Shown in pieces: positions 24,280 to 34,336 of a stretch of 64,000 nt of DNA. Position numbers and translations under genes: made by a program. The stretch is from JBGPQJ01 sp963829485 (GTDB taxonomy: Bacteria > Chloroflexota > Anaerolineae > Anaerolineales > Villigracilaceae): positions 248,001 through 312,000 of the forward strand of contig CAWHIK010000008.1 of assembly GCA_963829485.1 (NCBI GenBank), given 5' to 3'. The notes beneath the pieces are model-generated. The model did no database searches and had not been told where the DNA came from. It worked only from the letters and a program-made list of their open reading frames with translations. How positions within the stretch are numbered: the stretch's first letter is position 1; every line of letters starts with the position of its first letter.

Positions 24280-25446
24280 ATGAAAATTCTAACCGTCCTT
24301 ACATACTACCGCCCGCACACCAGCGGGCTCACGATCTACGCCGAACGCCTGGCGGAAGCGTTTGCACGGCGCGGTCATGAAGTGACCGTTTTCACTTCTC
24401 ACTTTGACGCATCGACGCAGCAGGAGGAAATCCGCAATGGCGTAAAGATCGTCCGTGTTCCGGTGATGTTACGCCTGAGCAAGGGAGTGATCATGCCACG
24501 CTTCGGCTGGGATGTGACCGGGCTTGTCCGCAAGCACGATGTGGTGCAGCTTCACCTGCCCCAATTCGATGCGCCTGGCGTCGCTTTCCGCAGCCGGCTG
24601 TTTGGCAAGCCTGCCGTGCTGACTTATCACTGCGACCTGTTCATGCCGCCTGGGCTGTTTAACCGTTTCGTAAACGCCGTCGTCCATTTTCAGAACAACA
24701 TGGCGGGACGGCTGGCTGACCATATCGTGACCTACACACAGGATTATGCGGACAATTCCGCTTATCTCTCACGCTACAAACACAAACTCACCCCCATCCT
24801 GCCTCCGGTGGAACTGCCCGCGCCGCTGCCCGGTGCCGCAGAAGCTTTCGCGCAGGAGAACCAGACGGGCACACAACGACCCGTCATCGGTATGGCGGCG
24901 CGCTTTGCTGCAGAAAAAGGTGTGGAGATCCTGCTGGACGCCATGCCTGCCGTGTTGGAGAAATTCCCCAAGGCGCAGGTGCTCTTCGCAGGGCAATACG
25001 AGAAGGTACTTGGCGAGCAGGCGTACTCCGACCGGCTGATGCCGCGTATCAAGGAATATGAAGCGAAAGGCCACTGGCGGTTCCTCGGTGTGCTGAATCC
25101 GGTCCAGATGGCAGCCTTTTATCCAAATCTGGATGCGCTTGTCGTCCCCAGCCTGAACTCCACCGAGGCGTTTGGTCTGGTGCAGATCGAAGCCATGATG
25201 AACAACGTGCCCAGCGTGGCGTCTTCGCTTCCCGGCGTTCGCCGTCCGGTGCAGATGACCGGCATGGGGGAGGTCGTCCCGATCGGGGATTCCTCTTCGC
25301 TCGCGCAAGCATTGATCTCAATCTTTACGAACCCTGCCCAATATCGCCGCGACCCGGTGGAGATTGCCCGACCTTATGTCCCTGACTCCGTTGCGGTGGA
25401 ATACGAGAAATTATTCGAACGTCTGCTCGCAGAGAAGAAGAAATGA
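24280..25446 (+). CDS. Glycosyltransferase family 4
   Basis: A 388-residue GT-B enzyme. The N-terminal half opens MKILTVLTYYRPHTSGLTIYAERLAE..., which is the acceptor domain; the C-terminal half has the E-x7-E motif (Glu296 and Glu304 in TEAFGLVQIE) and GMAARFAAEKGVE, the usual donor-site features. It transfers a sugar from an activated nucleotide to a lipid-linked or other acceptor on the inner face of the membrane. It sits in an operon with the epimerase and overlaps the next gene by 4 bases (ATGA). It has no signal peptide. Confidence 0.92.
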   Translation: MKILTVLTYYRPHTSGLTIYAERLAEAFARRGHEVTVFTSHFDASTQQEEIRNGVKIVRVPVMLRLSKGVIMPRFGWDVTGLVRKHDVVQLHLPQFDAPGVAFRSRLFGKPAVLTYHCDLFMPPGLFNRFVNAVVHFQNNMAGRLADHIVTYTQDYADNSAYLSRYKHKLTPILPPVELPAPLPGAAEAFAQENQTGTQRPVIGMAARFAAEKGVEILLDAMPAVLEKFPKAQVLFAGQYEKVLGEQAYSDRLMPRIKEYEAKGHWRFLGVLNPVQMAAFYPNLDALVVPSLNSTEAFGLVQIEAMMNNVPSVASSLPGVRRPVQMTGMGEVVPIGDSSSLAQALISIFTNPAQYRRDPVEIARPYVPDSVAVEYEKLFERLLAEKKK

Positions 25447-26225
25447 AAGACTTCCTTTATCTGCATATTCGCGACCTGCCATATTTCCGCGGGTTACTGC
25501 GCTCGGTCGAATCGCAGTATTACCAGGACATCGATTTACCCTCTCCCACGCTCGATGTGGGCTGCGGCGATGGCCATTTTACCCAGCTGACGTTTGACCG
25601 AAAGCTGGAGGTGGGAATCGACCCCTGGTGGCCGCCCATCCGTGAGGCCGGAACACGGGATGTGTACGATCTTCTTACGCAGACGGACGGGGCGAAAGCG
25701 CCTTTTCCCAACGCCATTTTCGCTTCGGCGGTCAGCAATTCGGTGCTGGAGCATATCCCGCATGTGGACCATGTCCTTGCAGAGACCGCCCGTTTGCTCA
25801 AGCCTGGCGCGCCTTTTATTTTCTGTGTGCCGAACCACCAATTCAATTCCAACCTTTCCATAGCCAGGTTCCTCGACAGGATTGGGCTGAAATCCCTGGC
25901 TGATTCCTACCGCCGCTTTTTTACGCGCATCTCGCGCCATGTCCATCTGGACGACCCGGAGACTTGGAAAACGCGCCTGGCGAAAGCAGGATTTACCGTG
26001 GAACGGTACTGGCATTACTTTCCGCCTTCTGCTCTTGCCGTGCTGGAATGGGGGCATTATTTTGGGTTACCATCATTGATCACACGCAAGTTATTCGGCC
26101 GGTGGATTCTCGTCAAGGCACGATGGAATTTGGCACTCACCTTGAAATTGATCCGGCCATACTCAAGCACACAGCCCTGCGAGGATGGCGTGTACACCTT
26201 TTATATCGCACACCGCTCAGTATAA
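25443..26225 (+). CDS. SAM-dependent methyltransferase (Methyltransf_11 type)
   Basis: A 260-residue protein with LDVGCGDGHFTQL (37-49) for S-adenosylmethionine, NSVLEHIPHVD typical of class I small-molecule methyltransferases, and a C-terminal hydrophobic stretch. Coupled to the GT4 by an ATGA overlap, it probably methylates a sugar or glycolipid made by its neighbours. Substrate unknown. Confidence 0.88.
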   Translation: MKDFLYLHIRDLPYFRGLLRSVESQYYQDIDLPSPTLDVGCGDGHFTQLTFDRKLEVGIDPWWPPIREAGTRDVYDLLTQTDGAKAPFPNAIFASAVSNSVLEHIPHVDHVLAETARLLKPGAPFIFCVPNHQFNSNLSIARFLDRIGLKSLADSYRRFFTRISRHVHLDDPETWKTRLAKAGFTVERYWHYFPPSALAVLEWGHYFGLPSLITRKLFGRWILVKARWNLALTLKLIRPYSSTQPCEDGVYTFYIAHRSV

Positions 26226-28248
26226 GCAGGATGCCTTGGACCAGGGATCCAGCGCACCTGTCCATTCAAAAACACACATCCCCTGGCGGACACTCTCCGC
26301 CTTGCTGCTCGCTTTCCTAGCCCAATTCCTGCTCGAAACAAATCCAATCAACCCGGTCCGCCAACCCTGGTTGGGATTCTCCCTTTATCTGTTGGTCATC
26401 TTGATAACCTTTTGGGCATGGCTTAAGGGCGAACTCAGAATCGCTCCTCTGCCCACGACCATCGTTCGCATGGATGAAATGAACGTACGCTGGGGGTTGG
26501 CTTCCATCGCGTTGATCGTATTATTACTGGCCTTCCTTCTTTTCAATGAAAACACATTCACTCTGGTTAACATGTCCATTTGGCTGATAGGGTTGGGACT
26601 ATTAGTATGGGCTTTTTGGGAACAAGCTCCGGGAGGTAAGTCTCTTAAAGAAAGTATCCGTGAGGTGTTTTTAAACATTAAATTCTCTCACAGGACTGCG
26701 ATCCTGTTATTAGCGGCAGTCTTGGTGATTTTCTTTCGCGTGTACCGGCTGGCAGAAATCCCTGCCGAACCGTATAGTGATCATGCTGAAAAACTTCTGG
26801 ATGTTTACGATGTGTTGCAAGGAAAAGCAAGCATTTTCTTCCCGCGCAATACCGGGCGGGAGGCCATCCAGTTTTATCTGACTGCCCTCGTGGCAATGGT
26901 GTTTGGAACGGGCGTGTCGTTTATGAGCTTGAAGATCGGCACTGTGCTGGCCGGGTTGGCTGCCTTGCCGTTTATCTATTTACTGGGTAAGGAGCTGGGA
27001 GGCCGGCGGGTCGGATTGATCGCGCTCCTGTTGATCGGGATTTCCTACTGGGGGAACGTCATCAGCCGCATCGGGCTGCGCTATGCGTTTTACCCTTTGT
27101 TCGCCGCAGCCACCCTTTACTTCCTGCTGCGCGGACTGCGCCGGTCGAGCCGGAACGACATAATTCTCGCCGGCTTGCTGCTTGGCGCCGGCTTGCATGG
27201 TTATACGGCGTTTCGCATCATGCCCTTTGTAGTGTTGTTGGCCTTCATTCTTTATTGGCTTCATCGCCAATCGCGCGGCATGCGGACGCAATCCACCTTC
27301 TGGTTTGGCCTGGTTGTCCTGATGGCGCTTATGGTATTTCTTCCCCTCCTTCGATTTTCCCTTGAAAATCCAGCGGTCGTTTCATTCCGGTCTCTGTCCC
27401 GCCTCACCGCCATGGAGGAGACGATCAACGGTCCCGTCTGGAGAATTCTCCTGATCAATATCAGCCGTTCACTCGCCATGCCACTCTGGGAGAACGGAAA
27501 AATCTGGGCTCATTCAGTAATGAACCGACCAGCGTTGGACCTGATCTCCGCAGCGCTGCTTCTCCCCGGTGTGACGCTGATTCTGGCGCGCTATAGCCGT
27601 CAGCGCGATTGGCGCGACTTATTCCTTATCCTGACCATTCCCCTGCTGATGCTTCCTTCCATCCTGTCCATCGCATTCCCGGACGAAAATCCTTCGTTAA
27701 ATCGCGCCAGCGCCGCACTAATCCCCATCGTGCTTGTGATCTCGCTCTGCCTCGATGGAATAATGTCTTCGTTGGAACGCGCCTGGCAGGGTTTCAAAGG
27801 AAAAGCGGCTGCATGGAGTCTGGCCATCATCCTTCTTTCGTTCTCCTGCTGGCAAAATTACGACCTCGTCTTCCGACAGTATGATGAGCAATATCGTTTC
27901 TTTAGCCTGAACGCAACCGAGGTGGGGGAAACCGCCCGTGAGTTCCTGGATTCCGGCAATACGATGGATCAGGTCTTCGTACTGGCCTTTCCGCACTGGG
28001 TGGACAGCCGCCTCGTGGCCATCACCGCCGGGCACCCGGAAATCGATCCCATCATCCATCGGGATGAACTCTTCGACACGCTCAACATCCAACCGCCGTT
28101 GTTGTTCCTGATCCACCAGGACGACTTTGCAACCTTAGAATCTCTCACAATGCTATACCCGCAAGGTATACTTAACCGTTATACTTCAGAGAAGCCGAGT
28201 CTTGACTTCTGGATCTATCGCGTGGCGGCTGGCACAAAAACTCCATAA
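26185..28248 (+). CDS. GT39-like (PMT_2/ArnT-type) polytopic glycosyltransferase
   Basis: A 687-residue GT-C protein with about twelve to thirteen helices, ending in a soluble domain of about 130 residues. A loop after an early helix carries acidic residues (EPYSDHAEKLLDVYDV, around residue 195), the position of the catalytic Asp in PMT-type enzymes, followed by NTGREAIQFY. Such enzymes use polyprenyl-phosphate sugars outside the cytoplasmic membrane. The ATG at 26185 lies inside the preceding gene (41-base overlap); a TTG at 26236 after AAGCAGGA is an alternative start. It is the first of three GT-C-like proteins in this stretch. Confidence 0.82.
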   Translation: MACTPFISHTAQYKQDALDQGSSAPVHSKTHIPWRTLSALLLAFLAQFLLETNPINPVRQPWLGFSLYLLVILITFWAWLKGELRIAPLPTTIVRMDEMNVRWGLASIALIVLLLAFLLFNENTFTLVNMSIWLIGLGLLVWAFWEQAPGGKSLKESIREVFLNIKFSHRTAILLLAAVLVIFFRVYRLAEIPAEPYSDHAEKLLDVYDVLQGKASIFFPRNTGREAIQFYLTALVAMVFGTGVSFMSLKIGTVLAGLAALPFIYLLGKELGGRRVGLIALLLIGISYWGNVISRIGLRYAFYPLFAAATLYFLLRGLRRSSRNDIILAGLLLGAGLHGYTAFRIMPFVVLLAFILYWLHRQSRGMRTQSTFWFGLVVLMALMVFLPLLRFSLENPAVVSFRSLSRLTAMEETINGPVWRILLINISRSLAMPLWENGKIWAHSVMNRPALDLISAALLLPGVTLILARYSRQRDWRDLFLILTIPLLMLPSILSIAFPDENPSLNRASAALIPIVLVISLCLDGIMSSLERAWQGFKGKAAAWSLAIILLSFSCWQNYDLVFRQYDEQYRFFSLNATEVGETAREFLDSGNTMDQVFVLAFPHWVDSRLVAITAGHPEIDPIIHRDELFDTLNIQPPLLFLIHQDDFATLESLTMLYPQGILNRYTSEKPSLDFWIYRVAAGTKTP

Positions 28249-28297
28249 CAGGCATCCCAACGCTCCGGTCAAGTGATAAAGCGGGGCAAGGAAGACT

Positions 28298-31200
28298 ATG
28301 ACTGAAAAATCCACCAAGTCCAATTCCCTTATCTGGCTGATCGACATAGTCCTGGTTCTGGTCCTGTTGACCGGCGCTTACTTGCGCTCCGCCGGCCTGG
28401 ACTGGGACGAAGGACAGCACCTGCACCCGGACGAACGCTTCCTGACCATGGTGGAGAGCGGAATCTCTCCCGTCAAGGGATGCAGCCTGCCGGACACCCC
28501 TGTCGAACGCTGCCCAAACAGCCAGAAGGATTGGATGTCCTTTTCAGAGTATTTCAACACGGCGCAATCCACGCTTAATCCCCACAACCGCGGGTTTGGG
28601 TTCTTCGTTTACGGGACTTTGCCCATCTTCATGGTACGGTACGCAGCCGAATGGGCCAGCGGGATCAACGCCTGGGCTGCCAGCTATGTCGCCCAAAACG
28701 GAGCAGAGGGGATGTTCGGGGCTCTCGTGGGGCATCTGGCGAAGCAAATCCCGCTGACTGGGTATGACACCGTCAACCTGGTCGGGAGGCAGCTTTCAGC
28801 GCTGGCAGACCTGATCACCATCATCCTAATGTATGCCATCGCCGCCCGGCTGTATGGACGAAAAGTGGCGATACTCACGGCTGTTTTTTCCACCTTCGCC
28901 GTGCTGCAGATACAGCTTTCACATTTCTTCACGGTTGAAACCTACACAAACCTTTTCATCTTCCTGGCAATCTACTTCGCAGTACGGATCGCCACATTTG
29001 AATCAATCACAGGGTATGACAAACCGCCGGTTGGTTCGTCGCGGTTTAAATATTATGGACTGCGAATTCTTAAAGATACGCTGTTCTGGTGCACTGTCGG
29101 CTTTGGCTTCGCTTATGGCATGGCCATGGCATCGAAGATCAATTCCTTCCCATTGGCGATTCTTCTGCCGGGCGCGTTCGCCATCCTGTACTTCAGGACC
29201 AGGGATAAAATTCAGTCCGGTGAAACTCCAACTCAGGAAACCACCGAACCGCAACCGGACGAAAATCCTCCCGGTGATGCTTTGCCACCATCCCCCTCAA
29301 CAGAACGCCGGAAATTCGATTCGGACCGTGCGCTTTTCACCATCGCTCTCTTCCTGATCGTTGGCGGTTTCTTTGCGCTGCTGGCATTCCGCATCTTCCA
29401 GCCCTATGCGTTCAAGGGTGAGTTCGGATTCCTCGATGTGCGCATCAACGAACTCTGGATGAACAACATCAGGGAACAACGGTCGCAAGCCTCGGGGGAT
29501 GTGGATTTCCCGCCAGCTCTGCAATGGGCTGACCGCCCAATCTGGTACTCCGCCTGGAACATGGTTGTTTGGGGTCTGGGCATCCCCGTTGGCATCCTCG
29601 CCTTCCTCGGCCTCGCGTGGATGGGCTGGCGCATCCTCAAAGGCGAGTGGAAGCTGCATGCCTTGCTGTGGGGCTGGACAATCCTCTACTTTGTCTGGCA
29701 GTCCATGCAGGTGAATCCCACCATGCGATACCAGATGCCAATCTACCCGCTGATGGCGATGATGGCTGCCTGGTTCCTGGTGGAATTGGCTCAATCTCAG
29801 GTGCTCCGGTTTAAGAATATCAATTGGGGCAAAGTTCTTGCTTACACTTTCGGCGTGCTGGCGGTCGTGGCGAGCGTCGCCTACTCCTTTGCGTTTATAA
29901 AAATCTATACCAACCCGCACACCCGCGTGGCCGCTTCGCGCTGGATTTTCCAAAACATCCCCGGTCCGATCACGGTGAAGATCCAGCAGGCGGACGGCAG
30001 CACAGTCAGCCAGCCGATCACCTTCCCGTATACGGGCAGCGTCCAACCGGGGAATCCGGTTGATTTTGGGTTTGTCCCCCGCGCCGACGGGACGGTAAGC
30101 CAGATCGACCTTGGCTACATCCTCGCGCCATCATCTGTGAGAGGGACGCCTCTCCTGCTGGAGCTGAAGGCGGATCCCGCCGCGCCGGCTATCGCCACTG
30201 CCACGTTCACCGCTCCCCCGCCCGATGCGTCCCCCGCTGCGTCACAGACCATCACACTCAACGCCCCGGTCCCGCTTACAGCCGGTCAGTCCTACACCAT
30301 GAACATTTCCCCGCTGGATGGAACATCCATGGCGGACCTGTGCGGACCAGTTGTGCTCAGCCTGCAATCCACGGACGGAACCGCCCAAGCCCAAACGCTC
30401 GAAGCGCCTTTGATGTGTACCACGAGCGCCGCGCAGCCTTATACCATCAGTTTTTCACTTGAGAGCGACAACCTGCTGCTTGCGCTGGGATTCGCCAGGG
30501 CAGTGAGCAGCACACCGGATACCGGGCAGCAGCGCATCGACCTGATGGTGGCAAACCAACCCGGCGGTGCGCCCGAATCCATCCTCGCGCAGGGAAGCCT
30601 GACTGGCAATTTCAGCGACCCGGATCAAAAGCTCGGACATGTCATCCAATTGGATCAGCCTGTCAATGTCAAGACCGGGGAAAACTATTACGTCCGCCTG
30701 CAGAGCGAAGGCGGTCCGGTCACCTTACTCGGCGCAGCCCCCGTAAATGAAACATCCTGGGATGACGGCCTGCCCCTGCGCATGGACGGGTATGACGCCT
30801 ACGGCGGCATCTACCAGGGGGATCTCAACCTCGAATTGTATTGGGATGACAATGCCGACAAGCTCAACCGATTCCTGACGAATCTCGATAAGGGTGATTA
30901 CATCTTCATCTCGTCCAACCGGCAGTGGGGCACGACCACCCGCGTTCCCGAGCGTTACCCGCTGACGCTCAGGTACTACCGCGAATTGATCGGCTGCCCA
31001 CCCGAAAAGGATGTCATCTGGTGCTACAACACCGCCCAACCCGGAGATTTCCAGGGCAACCTCGGCTTCGATCTGGTCGCCGTCTTTAAATCATTTCCGA
31101 ACCTGGCGGGGATTCAATTCAATGATCAGTTTGCTGACGAGGCTTTCACCGTTTACGATCATCCGAAAGTATTGATCTTTAAGAAAAGCGACACCTACAA

Positions 31201-33964
31201 TCCCGCGAAAGTCAGCGCCATCCTCAGCTCGGTGGACCTGAGCAAAGTGGTCCATCTCACTCCGCGTCAGGCCGGGAAGTATCCCGGCGGGATGATGCTC
31301 CCGCGAGTGTGCGGTGCGATGCCTTTTGTCTGCCAACTATTCGGGGCGAGTGACCTGCTGCCGGTCGTCGAAAAAGACTACGGGCAGGCGCAGCTTTATG
31401 CCACCGGAGGACTTCTCTCCATTGAACGGCAGGAAGCCAACCAGGCGGGCGGGACGTGGTCGGACATGTTCAGCTACGAATCCCTGCAAAACCGTTTTCC
31501 GGCTATTGGCGTCGTGCTCTGGTATTTGACCTTCATGGTCCTGGGCGCATTCACTTACCCCATTCTGCGCTACCTGCTGCCCGGCCTTTCGGACAAGGGC
31601 TACCCTCTCGGGCGCATGGCAGGCTTGCTGATCTGGGCGTGGCTGTCATGGATATCCGCGTCAAACGGCGTGCCGTTCACCCGCGTCAATGTCGCCTTGA
31701 CTTTCGTCATCATCCTTGGAGTCGGTGGTGCGCTGGCTTATGTGCAGCGTGATGTCCTCCGCAAGGAACTAAAAGAAAACGGGAAATACTTCCTGCTGGT
31801 CGAGGGAATCTTCCTTTCGTTGTTCGTGATCGATCTGCTGATCCGCCTTGGCAACCCCGATCTGTGGCACCCGTCCAAGGGCGGTGAACGGCCGATGGAT
31901 CTATCCTATCTGAATGCGATCCTGCGGACAACGACCTTTCCTCCCTATGACCCGTGGTTTGCCGGCGGCTACATCAATTATTACTACTACGGCTACGTAC
32001 TGGTGGCGATGCCGATCAAGCTGCTGGGTATGGTTCCGTCCATTGCCTACAACATGCTGCTGCCCACACTGTTCGCCATGCTGGGCATCGGCGGTTTCTC
32101 CGTCGCGTGGAATCTGGTCGCGGGGCGGGAACAGGCTGAAGTGGAGACAGTGCGCCAGAATTCGATCAAACGCTGGCCGCTCATTGCAGGAATCGCCGCT
32201 ACGGTGGGGCTTGTCCTCGTTGGTAATCTCGGCGTCCCGCGCATGATCTACCTCGGCTTCGTCAAACTCGGCATCCCGCAGAGCGTTGTAGATCAAGCCA
32301 CGGCAGCAGGTGAAGACCCCATGCGGATCTCATCCGTGGGCGACCGCCTGGTCTGGTCGGTGAGCGGGTTTGGAAAAACTCTCGCCGGCGCTCCGCTTCC
32401 GTATGGCTGGGGCGAGTGGTATTGGAATCCCAGCCGCATCATACCCACCTCCCCCGGCGACGTGGACCCCATCACCGAGTTCCCGCTGTTCACTTTCCTG
32501 TACAGCGACCTGCATGCGCACATGATCGACCTTCCGGTGACGGTGCTGGCGTTGGGCTGGATGCTGTCCCTGCTGCTGGCGCGCGGGCGATGGAAAAACA
32601 AATGGGTGATGGCGGCAAGCTTCGCCTTCGGCGGGTTGGTCATCGGAACGATGCGTCCGACCAATACCTGGGATTTCCCTGTCTATCTCGCGCTGGGGAT
32701 GATCGCCACAGCCTACACATTGTTCCGTTATTCAGATGTGGACCCGGACCATACACCTTTCAATTTGCCCGCCGTCATCGTGCGCGGACTCTACGCTTTG
32801 GGTGGTGTCGCGCTGCTCGGACTGTTCTTCGCGCTGATGTACCGCCCGTTCACTGAATGGTACGCGCAGGGTTACAACGCGGTGGCTCCGTGGCAGGGCG
32901 CAAAGACCCCGAACACATCGTACCTTTCGCATTGGGGCTTGTTCCTGTTTGTCATCGTCTCGTGGATGGCATGGGAGACACGCGACTGGCTGGCGTCAAC
33001 GCCTGTATCCTCACTCAAAAAACTGAAACCTTTTGCGCTGTTCATCGAGATCAGCCTGGCTTTGCTTGTTGCAGCCCTCATTTACCTCCAACTTTTCAAG
33101 GACGTGACCATCGTCTGGATCGCTCTTCCGCTGGCATTCTGGGCGGCGGTGCTTATTCTGCGTCCCGGCATCGGAGATGCCAAGCGGGCGGTGTTGTTCA
33201 TGATCGGCTCGGGACTGTTCCTGACCGTGCTGGTGGAGGTCATCGTGCTGGTCGGCGACCTCGGGCGCATGAACACCGTCTTCAAGTTCTACCTCCAGGT
33301 TTGGGTTCTTTTCGCCATCAGCGCAGGCGCTTCTCTGGGCTGGCTGCTGCCTGAGATGGAGAAATGGCGTCCCCGCTGGCGGCTCGCCTGGGAGATCGTT
33401 GGCACAGTGTTGGTGGCAGGTGCAGCGTTGTTCCTGCTTATCAGCGGATGGGACAAGATCCGCGACCGCGTCTCCGCCCGGACGCCGCATTCCATGGACG
33501 GTATGGCTTACATGCAATTTGCGGAGTATGCCGATAACGGTCAGCCGTTTGCCCTCGATCAGGATTACCGTGCCATCCGCTGGATGCAGACCCATGTGCA
33601 GGGTTCGCCGGTCATTGTGGAAGCCAACACGCCTGAATACCGCTGGGGCTCGCGCTTCACTATTTACACCGGCCTGCCAGGTGTCGTCGGCTGGAACTGG
33701 CACCAGCGCCAGCAACGGGCTCTCACTCCCGGCAACTGGGTCACCGACCGGGTGGACCAGGTCGGGCAGTTCTATCAGACCACTGACCCGGCTGAAGCGC
33801 AGAAATTCCTCGACAGGTACAACGTCCGCTATATCATCGTCGGGCTGCTCGAGCGCATCTATTTCACCGGTCCCGGATTGGATAAATTCCCCGACCTCGA
33901 CGGCGCACTTTGGACAAAAGTCTACGACGACCAGCAGACCCAGATTTACGAGGTGCTGCCCTGA
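28298..33964 (+). CDS. Giant membrane protein: GT39-like N-half, beta-rich middle, DUF2298 (YYY) C-half
   Basis: An 1888-residue protein. Residues 1-535 are a GT-C/PMT_2-like half with about twelve helices and acidic RSAGLDWDEGQHLHPDE near 31-46, the position of the catalytic loop. About 540-1060 is a mostly beta, extracytoplasmic region (Thr/Ser/Pro-rich, repeated PITF/ITLN/YTMN strands). About 1065-1888 is a DUF2298 half with about twelve helices and the four-Tyr motif INYYYYGY (about 1226-1230). The same half is repeated as a separate protein at 34337: LWYLT..., RMAGLL, GRMNTVFKFYLQVW match there. DUF2298 proteins are typical of Chloroflexota and archaea; function unknown, presumed glycan transfer. 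GGAAG precedes the ATG. Confidence 0.88.
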   Translation: MTEKSTKSNSLIWLIDIVLVLVLLTGAYLRSAGLDWDEGQHLHPDERFLTMVESGISPVKGCSLPDTPVERCPNSQKDWMSFSEYFNTAQSTLNPHNRGFGFFVYGTLPIFMVRYAAEWASGINAWAASYVAQNGAEGMFGALVGHLAKQIPLTGYDTVNLVGRQLSALADLITIILMYAIAARLYGRKVAILTAVFSTFAVLQIQLSHFFTVETYTNLFIFLAIYFAVRIATFESITGYDKPPVGSSRFKYYGLRILKDTLFWCTVGFGFAYGMAMASKINSFPLAILLPGAFAILYFRTRDKIQSGETPTQETTEPQPDENPPGDALPPSPSTERRKFDSDRALFTIALFLIVGGFFALLAFRIFQPYAFKGEFGFLDVRINELWMNNIREQRSQASGDVDFPPALQWADRPIWYSAWNMVVWGLGIPVGILAFLGLAWMGWRILKGEWKLHALLWGWTILYFVWQSMQVNPTMRYQMPIYPLMAMMAAWFLVELAQSQVLRFKNINWGKVLAYTFGVLAVVASVAYSFAFIKIYTNPHTRVAASRWIFQNIPGPITVKIQQADGSTVSQPITFPYTGSVQPGNPVDFGFVPRADGTVSQIDLGYILAPSSVRGTPLLLELKADPAAPAIATATFTAPPPDASPAASQTITLNAPVPLTAGQSYTMNISPLDGTSMADLCGPVVLSLQSTDGTAQAQTLEAPLMCTTSAAQPYTISFSLESDNLLLALGFARAVSSTPDTGQQRIDLMVANQPGGAPESILAQGSLTGNFSDPDQKLGHVIQLDQPVNVKTGENYYVRLQSEGGPVTLLGAAPVNETSWDDGLPLRMDGYDAYGGIYQGDLNLELYWDDNADKLNRFLTNLDKGDYIFISSNRQWGTTTRVPERYPLTLRYYRELIGCPPEKDVIWCYNTAQPGDFQGNLGFDLVAVFKSFPNLAGIQFNDQFADEAFTVYDHPKVLIFKKSDTYNPAKVSAILSSVDLSKVVHLTPRQAGKYPGGMMLPRVCGAMPFVCQLFGASDLLPVVEKDYGQAQLYATGGLLSIERQEANQAGGTWSDMFSYESLQNRFPAIGVVLWYLTFMVLGAFTYPILRYLLPGLSDKGYPLGRMAGLLIWAWLSWISASNGVPFTRVNVALTFVIILGVGGALAYVQRDVLRKELKENGKYFLLVEGIFLSLFVIDLLIRLGNPDLWHPSKGGERPMDLSYLNAILRTTTFPPYDPWFAGGYINYYYYGYVLVAMPIKLLGMVPSIAYNMLLPTLFAMLGIGGFSVAWNLVAGREQAEVETVRQNSIKRWPLIAGIAATVGLVLVGNLGVPRMIYLGFVKLGIPQSVVDQATAAGEDPMRISSVGDRLVWSVSGFGKTLAGAPLPYGWGEWYWNPSRIIPTSPGDVDPITEFPLFTFLYSDLHAHMIDLPVTVLALGWMLSLLLARGRWKNKWVMAASFAFGGLVIGTMRPTNTWDFPVYLALGMIATAYTLFRYSDVDPDHTPFNLPAVIVRGLYALGGVALLGLFFALMYRPFTEWYAQGYNAVAPWQGAKTPNTSYLSHWGLFLFVIVSWMAWETRDWLASTPVSSLKKLKPFALFIEISLALLVAALIYLQLFKDVTIVWIALPLAFWAAVLILRPGIGDAKRAVLFMIGSGLFLTVLVEVIVLVGDLGRMNTVFKFYLQVWVLFAISAGASLGWLLPEMEKWRPRWRLAWEIVGTVLVAGAALFLLISGWDKIRDRVSARTPHSMDGMAYMQFAEYADNGQPFALDQDYRAIRWMQTHVQGSPVIVEANTPEYRWGSRFTIYTGLPGVVGWNWHQRQQRALTPGNWVTDRVDQVGQFYQTTDPAEAQKFLDRYNVRYIIVGLLERIYFTGPGLDKFPDLDGALWTKVYDDQQTQIYEVLP

Positions 33965-34320
33965 TCCTGCATCTAACATCCCGTGCTGAGTGGCTTGTTG
34001 CGCAGAAAGCCGGCGAATACCGCGCGCCCAGCCTGCAATCGGAAGGATTCATCCACTGCTCGACAGAGAAGCAGATCGTCAAAGTCGCGGATTCCTTTTA
34101 TGCAGGCCGGCATGGTCTCGTGTTGCTGGTGATCGACCCCGAAAAACTCCGCCCCAAAATGCGTTGGGAGCGCCCAGCCCATCCCAACCCACAGGCAGAC
34201 CTGCCTCATTCGGACGAGTTGTTTCCCCATATTTATGGTCCGCTCAACAGTGATGCGGTGACTAAAGTGGTGGAGTTCGAACCAAACGCAAATGGAAAAT
34301 TCTCGCTACCAAATTTATAG
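33910..34320 (+). CDS. DUF952 family protein
   Basis: The family match starts at LILHLTSRAEW (33961) and includes SEGFIHCST, VLLVIDPEKL, and FPHIYGPL, the conserved blocks of DUF952, a small cytoplasmic domain of unknown function. The length is about 119 residues from 33961. There is no ATG at that point: the nearest in-frame conventional start is TTG at 33910, inside the giant gene, while GAGGTG at 33950-33955 sits just before a CTG at 33961. The start is therefore unsure, and a non-AUG start coupled to the upstream stop is possible. Confidence 0.8.
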   Translation: MDKSLRRPADPDLRGAALILHLTSRAEWLVAQKAGEYRAPSLQSEGFIHCSTEKQIVKVADSFYAGRHGLVLLVIDPEKLRPKMRWERPAHPNPQADLPHSDELFPHIYGPLNSDAVTKVVEFEPNANGKFSLPNL

Positions 34321-34336
34321 AAATCATCAACAATAA

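Noticed and set aside
29297..30046. 249-residue and other minus-strand ORFs opposite the giant membrane protein
   Set aside because: Composition of antisense shadow (His/Arg/Asp-rich) with no motif, fully covered by a real gene.
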